Shown here: one piece after another, positions 52,358 through 62,100 of the stretch | How the letters are laid out: the number at the start of each line of letters is the position of its first letter | Position numbering within the stretch: the stretch's first letter is position 1 | Assembly: GCF_000003815.2 (NCBI RefSeq) | Contig: NC_049980.1 | Coordinates: 21,773,249-21,837,248, forward strand | Reading direction: 5' to 3' | From: Branchiostoma floridae | Taxonomy: Eukaryota > Chordata > Leptocardii > Amphioxiformes > Branchiostomatidae | Length of the DNA: 64,000 nucleotides | The notes under the pieces: generated by a model | The model's database searches: none | What the model saw: only the letters and a program-made list of their open reading frames with translations | Told to the model about the DNA's origin: nothing | Program-made: the position numbers and the translations under genes

Positions 52358-53193
52358 ACGTGTAATGACTCAAATAGACAATCAACTCATGTGCTTTTAT
52401 TCAATGAAATACGTGACAAAACATGAGTAACTTAATCTGAATATGAAGGGAAAGCTTTCCCGGACGTCAATGTTTAAGACCACTACCATGGTTACGTAAC
52501 AACAGTGCACGTATGACGTCATTTTATGGTACAAATAAACAGTGAGAACACCGCTAAGCTGAAGTCACAATGTCCGACCAGTCACAAGGACGAGAAGACA
52601 CGTTGAAAAAAGAATGGCAAAGTGCGCACTCTGCAGCTGTGCACTTAACCTATTTACTGTGCAAGAAACACACCCACATGGGACTGTACTTCAGGAAACT
52701 AGATATCGATACAATTAAGCATGATCTAATACATGTATCTCAAAAATCTATGTTAAGTTTTTTTTCAAATGTATTGTACTTGTATCTTTGATAGAAAATG
52801 GCTAAATCTCCGATGCAGTGGCTAGTATATTGTATTATTTTCTGCCTTGCGCCCTTCTGGTGATAATGAATCACGAGATAAAGGGTTGTCATGTGTTTGT
52901 AACGTGTATTATGTATGTAATTCATCTTACAGAATAAAGATGATCCTAACCCCTCTAACGTACCTCGTTAAACACGATGACCTGAAAACATGGTCGTCAC
53001 GACTTAATAATAAACGAGTGGTGCAAAAAAGTCACACTCAAAACTGTGCATAACAAACACTGTGCTGATCAACAAAAACCTCTCAGCTGGTTGTAACAAT
53101 CTATAAAATTGATTATCTATGACAATCAATGTAAAGAGATCAACCATTATTTGCAAGCGTTACTCTCATCTTGCTGCCAGGGTTGGACGTTGT

Positions 53194-56100
53194 CTAGGGT
53201 TCCTCTGGGAACGACGCCGGTGGAACCTCGGGATCCCCTCGCTCAACAGTTGCTTCTATAAGGAGTAAGGACAGAAGGCATGTCAGTGGTTAACTAGCTG
53301 ACAATTGTCCCAAAAATTATAACTTGAATGCTGAATATCGATGTTAAACTAAATCGTCTCCTGTCGGTTAAAAAAAAACTAAAAAACTCATTACCATAGC
53401 ATTTCAAGAACACTAGGTATCGTTCTGCTGCAGTACCCTAGAAAGCCGCTGGGGGCAATACTAACATGTCAATGCCATAAAGATAAATGTATGACATTTC
53501 AAGTTATGTTGTTCAATTTCAAACAAACAATTGTTAAAACAAACAAACAAACAAACAAACAAGGAAAGTGGTAGTGGCAAAGGTTATAAAAGTAGATACT
53601 TGTACTGACCTGGGACACAGTGGTAAGTTGCCTCCAAGAACTTCCCAATAAAGGGACATGGATCACCGAAGACAGAGTTGTTCGCTTCCACGGTGCACTC
53701 CTGTAAGCCCTGACAGGCACTCCTCACAATAGACAGGCTGTCAGCTGATTGACAGTTATGGGGGCACTTGAACCCACAGTGACATGAGTTGGCAGTGGCC
53801 GTCCGGCCGTAGTTGGCGTCATCGATCTCTAGCGTTTCTCCAGCTGGGCAAGAAAGCCGCAAGGTGGTCCTCTCGCAGACGATGGAGGTTTCTGGAGCAC
53901 TGATGGAAGTTTCTGTAGAAGTGCTGATGGAGGTTTCTGTAGAAGTGCTGATGGAGGTTTCTGTAGGAATGCTGATGGAGGTTTCTGTAGGAGTGCTGAT
54001 GGGATCATTTCCTGGAGAGACATATCGCCAACATGAGTCGTTTTCGGGATATTAATGACTACACTGGCACGTGAGGAGAAACCAGACTGATGCGCATGGC
54101 AAAAGAAAAGCGGATCCTGCGAAAAGAGCTCTGCAACAGCTTACAGATGTGCCCTATGTGGCAAAGACTGTCATTCTCGTATAGGACTGTTTAGCCACAG
54201 TCGACGCTGTAGGGCTGATATCAATTAGGATTTTACCATGGTCAATATTGACCGCAGGAGGCCATATATAATGTATATATACTAGTATTGGCACGTGAGT
54301 GACATCACCTTCAATGCGGCAAAAAACTTGGATATGAATGCATCAGGGGACAATTGGGTCTCACATATCACGACAGCCAGAGCATTTTTACACTAGACTT
54401 CCACGAACACATACCTTTGCCAAATAAACCAGGTTTGTTATGTAGAATGATGTCTGTAGACAAATGCGTTACTCATTTCATTTTCTTTATAATTAAATGC
54501 TTGGAGTTGGTTGATAAAATTTCGGCATTTATTATGCAAATTAGATCCCAATTTACAATTAATTGATATCAAATTGTATCAAGCATTACTTAAGCTATCA
54601 ACATACCAAAAATCATGATGATCCTTTGATCCATTCTTGACTTATTCTCTTTCAAAGTCTTTAAATACACCTCTTACTCTCTTCCCTCTTTCTCAGTTAC
54701 ATATGTGACAACTTTGATGAAAGTACTATAATGGAATGCAGTGGATTTATGAACTTTTCCTGATCAATTATGCAAATTAGCTGTTAACTTGCATAACAAG
54801 TATCACATTATATAAGTCTTCATTTAGGCTATCTACATGCCGAAAATCATGACGATCCGTCAACACGTTAATATTTTCTCATTATTATAAATATGTATTG
54901 ACATTTCTCTCTTTCTCAGCTACATATGTGACAAGTTTTAAAGCCCTATCATGGAATGTAGTGAATTTATAAAATATCCTCATTAATTATGCAAATTAGC
55001 TGTTGATTTGCATAATTGTTATCTCATTATGTAGGTCTTCACTTACGCTACCTACATACAAAAAAACATGATGATCCGTCAACATGTTCATATTTTCTCA
55101 TTAATTATGCAAATGAGGTCATCATTTGCATAATTGATATCTGTCGACATTTCTCTCCTTCCCAGCTACATATGTGACAAGTTTGAAAGTCCTATCATGG
55201 AATGTAGTGGATTTATGATTTTTCCTCATTAATTATGCAAACTAGCTGCTGATTTGCATAATTAGTATACCATTATGTAAGTCATCACTCATTCTATCTA
55301 CATACCAAAAATCATGACGATCCGTCAACACGTTGTAGAGTTATTCTCATCCAAAGTTTGAAAGGAAACCGGCGCCTGCAGTTCCAAAAAAGCCGCTAGG
55401 GGGCCCAAACTCACAGCACTTACTCTCTGCCTCGAGGGCTATCTACCACTCAAAAATCATGATCACAGCATGTCCAGAACACGAGATATCAAAAATTGAG
55501 GTTCTGCTGCAGTACCTTAGCAAGCCGCTAGGGGGCCCATTATCGAACTTGACCTTCGTTTTCCCGACCCCTACCCACCTACCAAATATTATCGGGATCC
55601 ATCCAAGACTTCTTGAGTTATGCTGTTAACAGACAGACACACAGACACACACACAGACTCACAAGCCCAAAACATAACCTTAGCCATTCTGGCAAAGGTA
55701 ATAACAGGTGTTGAAATTGTTCTATTGTACTATCCATTACTTTGCCTGCCCTTTATAACGGTTGGCATTTCGCACACGGATTTACAGTACAATACTCACC
55801 AATTGTAAGGTTCCATGCGTCTGCCATGAAGGTACCCGTCAGAGAGGAAACGGGACCAAACTCTCCACTGATGTATTCCAGCAGCTCAACAGTCTTACAG
55901 CCACCGTTGTCCTCTCCATAAGCACACGGAGGAGCGCCCCCTGTATGACCTGACAGGCGCTGCACGTCGTTCACAGAACCGCTCCGCACAGCTACGTCAC
56001 TTTTCTCGACATAAAATGCCATCTGCGGACACAGTTGTCCATCTTGTCAGCTATTCAATATATGTTAAAGAAACCATTCCGAGAAATATGGGGGTAAAGC

Positions 56101-59100
56101 AGCCATCCTTTATTTAGGTTAGAGCATTAGTATTACAATTCTGCTTGGTTATGGCTCACGCTGCCTGCAAAAAGTTTTCTTTTGTTACTCAAGGCGCCGT
56201 GTGTGTTCACAAATTTGAGAAAATCAAGTCACTTTTACTAGTTAAAATCCTGAATGGAAGGCGCCATGATTTATTTCTATAAATTGCAAAATACTTAATT
56301 ATCCCATGAATGAATTATTCTCCTCACCAGAAGCACTTTGTGCACTTCGACATCCTCCGGTAGGTGGAGTACCCAGTTGACAGCCCCATACGAGCTCAAC
56401 ACCAGAACCAGAGGTCTGTCCAGCTGACCTGCTGTGACGTACACGTTCATATCAGCTGACCCTGTAGGTTCCTCTAGGAAAATCCTAAATATCGACAATG
56501 ATTCACAAGTGTTACATGCATGTCTGCACACAAGTATAGGCATCAGTTCTTAGAGGTGTAAGCCATTGGAATCTCATCAAGATGGTCATCTACATTATTT
56601 GTATACCAGCAGCAAAATGTCAATGTCATGCCAGACAGGCAGACAGTAGTAAAAGTTTTAATGCGAGATACACATAGACTAGTGCTCTTAATAGGTTTAA
56701 AATTCAACAGTTTTCTGAATAAAGTACATATTATCAGAATTGAAGATATCTATTTTCAAAACTGATTTTTTTTTTCTGATTTGCCATGTTTGATAGGCGC
56801 TTACAGTAATGTTCAATCTCTTTGATGCTAAACAGTACTAAAGAATAGCGGACTGTACACACCTTGTTGGTGCGCTGCTCTTGTACACTGCCAGCACATG
56901 TATTTCATACTTGCTGTTGTCATCGGCGACACAGCTTAAGGTCTCCTTGGGGTCGGCAGCCTGAAAGGCCTCCGCTCGGGCGACTGGAGACCCGCGTGTT
57001 ACTACACAGCTCCCAACAACCGCTTTGGGTGAGAAATGTATCATTTAGTAACCAGTTGTGATACGTAAAGCTGTTTCCTGGAAGTCATAGTATGATCATG
57101 CTACATGTAGAGGGTGCAGTGAGAATAAGGCAATCCTTGTTTCTACCCTCAGAAGAAAGAGCTGATATCGATGACTGGTAGACATCAGACTTTATATGGG
57201 TGTAAACGTTAAAATTAATGACACGTGTCGACGTTGTAATAAAAGTTCTTTGTTGAGCTTTTCATTGTTAATCTTGGCGAGTTCACGGATAAATCTAACT
57301 CTTCTTGCTCCACACGGGATCATTACACATATGCACATGTATATACATTTATATAAGAGGGGTTATATACTCACGTAAACATGTGTCTCGCTGGTAGTTT
57401 GAACCTGAGCACTCACAGAACCCATCAACACACGTGGCCCCGGTAACATCAGCCCCGGGGCAGAATCCACTGCTTCCCAGGCACCGGGTCCTGTCTACCG
57501 TCGGAACGGAAACTCCAGTGGTGGCAGGCGCTGATGAAAGTGGACAATAAACTTTAAAACGAGAGGCACGTTCTATAGTAACCATACCGTTACGCAGAAT
57601 CATGTACAAAAATGCAACCATATGCTGGACTAGCTGATGGCAAGAGTATACATAATTGATATTCCAGATAAACAGTACCTTTATTACTACCAGCTGCACC
57701 TCCAATGAGTACTTACGAACATGCGCCACAATGACCATTGTCATAAAAACTGTTTCCCTTCTACGAAAATTCTAATAAGCTGTTGATCATGAATGCCGTA
57801 ATACAATATGAATGCCGTAAATCATCTGAGAAAGAAGTAAAGACAGAACCTTGTGTCGTCACAGCAGCAGACTCTTGGCAAGGGCAGTCTGCATCCACAC
57901 AGCCGGGGCAGGTGGCCATGTCCCCTGTCGGATCGATTTCCCGTCCCCAGGCGACAACCACCACCCCGTCTCCCGGCTTGGCGTAGTGTGGAGTCCCCGC
58001 CTCTCCCACGGTCACGGCGATCCTTTCTCCTGGAATCACGTGCACCTCGGCCCGGGAGTATCCTCCCCCTCCCCCGGCCCGTGCGCCGGCCCGACTGCCT
58101 CCCCCTCCACCGTACTGACCTCCCCTACGGCCATCGGGGTCTTCACCTCCCGGCCCTGATTTGCCTTGAGTAGATAACAACAAAACATGCGTCAAAGGTT
58201 CGTTCACCTCAAATATGAATACAAATGAGCTTATACCTACTAAAACACCTGCTTCTGGAATAGACTCTCCTAGGGAAAGGCTTAGGTCACAATTCGAAAA
58301 AGGGGCCCTGCCGGGCAATTCACGGGCTGTTTTTTTGCACTTTCGGGCGTGACCCCTGCGTTGCCCTGTGGGACACCTCGCGGCTGCCGGGGTATTTTGA
58401 GGCCCGGCCGGGACCCTGGTTCAATTTAAGTCTGAGTTAAAATGAACCAGGGACCCGCTCGTACAACCACCCCGCGACCTAATCGTGACAACACCGAGAG
58501 GGACCCCTCCGGTTGCCGGCAGTCTGTCGGAATAAATTCGTTACGTCAAAGACCAGGTTTACGGAATAAAAGTGTGTAATTCGTAACACCGGGTCAAATA
58601 TGTCACGTCACAGATCACGTGAAAGGACAAAAGCCGTGAACTTACACGTATCACACAGTTCTCGTATTACAGTGGAGTTAAGTGCATAGCGCTATACCAA
58701 GGGAAAGGAGAAGACCAGGGGGCGGAAGAATTCAGCAACAGAAACTTCTGCAGACAAGGGCTGAACAGAGGGGGATAGGACAACACACCACGCAACAGAC
58801 CACATAATAGGCTGCATCACTGAGAAGCAGGACGGACAGATAGCCTCCTTCATAGAAAGCTTCTATGTTTTTTACGATATTACAACCCCAGACTATAGAA
58901 ACAAGCTGAAGAAAGATGTTTGGCTGAAGAAGGACGTTTCCTCTGCAATTGGCCGACGGAACGCCAAACTTGCAGTCATTCGGACCCATAAGCCATTTTT
59001 TTTCGTTTTACAAATATAAAAATATAGGCCTCAACAGTTTGGCAAGTCATCCGCCGACATTAAAAATTCCAATAACATGTTTATTTAGTTTAGTTTAGAA

Positions 59101-62100
59101 ACGTAACAGTGCCGCACGTCAGTGCGAGTGCGAGGAAAAGTTGGCGAAAAAAACCGTGCCGCAGTGAACGGACCCCGACGTACCGCACCAGTACTCCAAG
59201 TTCAATGATGTACTACCTTAAGTGAATGCAGGCAATGCTTGTTTTTATACCCCTTAAAGAGTGCCCACCAGGAGCCTGCCTGGTTCCCTGCCGTTGTTCG
59301 CAGGGCATGCGGCAGGGACCCTACAACTGCCCCACCGGGCTGTGAGAGACAAACGTTACCCTGTCGGACCCCGCAGGGGTGACTACAGGACACCGTCAGA
59401 ACATCTGACGGGTGTCTACCGGAGACGAACCTCGGAAGGTGGAAATTTTTTAAAGAAAAATGACGGGGTGCCCGCCGGAACACTCCGGGACCCCCATGGG
59501 GCAGCGCGAAGGCAACGTTTGATTGTGACCACGACAGCCGGTAAACAGCCGGTGTCCGCCCGACTTCAGAGCCCGGTCGGGGCTACATCCCTGACGGGCA
59601 CCGGGCCAATTGTGACCCTAGCCTAAGGAAAAAACAACAACACATTTTATTCATATTCTAGTGAGGTCTTTGGTCCGCGGTTAGAGAGGGTAACAGTATT
59701 TATCTTGACAAGAGCATGACTCGTCTGCTTCTTCTATAGAAAACATACCGGGTGGAATGTCGGCAAGCCCCGTTCCACATGAGGATCCTCCGCTGCTGCC
59801 CCCTGCCCCACAGAACGGGTGTGTGGAGGATCCCGGCACCAGTCCACCGCCGCCCCCTGACGTCTGTCCGGCAGCTCCTGCGCCTGCGCTACAACCACCT
59901 CCAACTCCACCCTGCCCCCCGAACGCCACAGTGCCCTCTCCACCCTCTCCGCCTAGGGGGGAAGAAAAAAGACGACAATAAGAAAGGGATTGATAGAAAG
60001 AATAAAGGGAATAATGGTAGAGTAAAGATTGAAAGAACAATATGGTAATAGACACTCGTCACTAAAAACGAGCAATTAACGTCTGTTGACCTCCCTTGGC
60101 TTTGGCATTATGACCATGCTAAAATAAGTTTTAAAAAAACGTACAACATGCCAGGTAGAATCGACATGCGTATAACTGATATAAGGTCCTTTTACTTCAG
60201 TCAACTGCGAAAACAAAACAAAATAGAAGAATGATATTTGCCCTCACCTAACGAAATCGCGTAGAGATTCAGTTCAGTGAGATAAGGCTGCCAACCCTCG
60301 TGGGTCCGAGTGATCAAGAACCTCCAATACCGCGCCGTTCCCCGGAACCCGCCGAACTCCTGACGCTGGACCGTCCCTCCCCGCACGTCAGTAACGGACA
60401 CGACGTCCTCCCATATGTACGGACTGGCAATCGACGATTTTTGCAACCTGAACACTGCAATGTCATGGGTAATGTCTCCGTAGTTGTTCACTGCAATGCG
60501 GGTCAGAGTTTGGGGCGCTGTAAGGTCCAGTACAATGTACCAGTTGTTGTGGCTATTTCCGGTATCACTGGGGTTCCAGTAGGTCCCAGTGTCCTCATCC
60601 AGGACTTTTGCGGCATCCTGCACTGCTCCGTCCATGACCCACGGTTTGCCGGTGGAGTACACAACCCATGACGGATCCTGTGTCAGCCATACACCTGGAC
60701 AAACGAACATAATTAGAAGTAACGTCGCTGATTTTAAATTCAAATCAAAAATTGTCCTTCGCTTTTTTACAAACATATTATACAACGTTATGGCTATTTT
60801 CATAGATTACGTGCCTGTAAGGGACATTTGAGGTCATGCAAGAGATTTTACGGTCCGTACCAATATTTCCCGCCTTCGCGCCTTTCCCTCCCTCAGCTGA
60901 TAGATATGGTCCAAAAGACGAATTGCCGCCGTTCCCGCCGTACGGAGAGGCCCCCAGGATCTCCGCATGGTCGTCCCGCCCACCTCCTCCTCCTCCGATG
61001 CAGATGACGTCAACGCTGGTCACTCCGTCAGGCACAACAAATACCCCGGATTTGGTGAATTTAACCTGCCCATAGGGACCTACAGCACAGAAGCATAAGA
61101 ATACTAAATCAGTGAAATCAACCTGCATCTTCGATCCTGTATCATCCCGATGGTGGGGGACACCGCTTGCGGCGTGGTGGTTCGTCTGCAGTTTCCTCTT
61201 TCTGGCCTAGGTCTTAGGGCAGTTTGGAGTGACGATGTTAATCCATTGTACAGTACTACAGCCCTGTTCGTCCCATCCAGAACAAATACTCCATGCTTAG
61301 CTGAGCATGTAAGCATTGTTATACTTTCGTACAAACCCCCGCTCCCATCCCGATATGATTGAAGTCCGAGCATGGTCATCCTGTCGGAACCCTCTCTCCT
61401 CCTAATCTCCAAGCAGATCCGTGGTGGCATAAGATAGTATCATGGCAAAGTAGTGTAGCCGGCCTAGGAGTAATCATTGGTGAACACTCCTAGGCCGGTT
61501 ACCCTCATTTTCCAGCTAATCATACTATCTTATGCCACCCTAGGATCTGATTGGAGATTACTCTCCTCCATCCAAACAAACATCGCTTACGTACCAATTG
61601 AAGCCAAAGCATCATTCTTGTGCTAGTTGACACTGTAAATATTTCATGTATCTGCCAACTATTCTTTAGTTACGACCTGTACTTTACCCAGCGGGTACTT
61701 ATGAACAATAAAGGTCTTCATAGCAGGATCTCAGCCCGGCGACACAAGCGACCAAGTATGAAAAGACTGCAAAAGTGGATTATTACAAGGATTATTACAA
61801 CAACAAAAAACAACAACAACAAAAGGCCCAGAGAGCCTGATATATTCATTCATTCATCATTATCAGAGGCGACGCCTGGCACAGGGCCCGGTGTGCATTT
61901 AGTTGACAAAGAACATGAGAGCCTTGCACTGCCCAAATGCAATTACATGTGCTCGGAAATCACGTTAAGATTCCAGGCCACCAAGGCTGCCTTTTTGTGA
62001 AACCGTATCGGTGGAGCGGGTAGCTTGGACAAATGCTTTGACCTTTTTGCAAGAGTAACTGGCTATGTCTATGCAACAGGAAGTTGGCTCCGTTTAATAG

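Larger units (their letters stand above)
47545..53193. other. Intergenic region between the bHLH gene and gene B
   Basis: No supported gene. It holds a tRNA-like SINE remnant (49193-49264) and a long AT-rich dispersed repeat (51230-52357). Open frames at 49020-49421 (plus) and 50055-50426 (minus) have no recognisable pattern or splice context. Confidence 0.5.
57850..61079 (-). other. Glycine-rich domain of gene B, interrupted by F5/8C
   Basis: The first part is 61079-60861: VKFTKSGVFVVPDGVTSVDV, then six glycines and SPYGGNGGNSSFG. The second part is 59952-59749 and 58164-57850: GGEGGEGTVAFGGQGGVGGG, repeated poly-Gly, then EVHVIPGERIAVTVGEAGTP and GDGVVVVAWG. This matches the general plan of the ALK/LTK-type and phage-tail glycine-rich domains (a tail VPAGV strand, Gly-rich middle, xVxPGxxxxVxVG, final VxVxW strand). 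The F5/8C exon sits between the halves. Confidence 0.65.

Noticed and set aside
59261-59626. 121-codon plus-strand frame in GC-rich sequence
   Set aside because: It lies in a GC-rich intron of gene B with repetitive phrases and has no domain pattern or splice context.
61104-61430. 108-codon minus-strand frame between the kringle and glycine-rich exons of gene B
   Set aside because: It overlaps the foldback element at 61403-61560, and the kringle exon joins the glycine-rich exon in phase without it.
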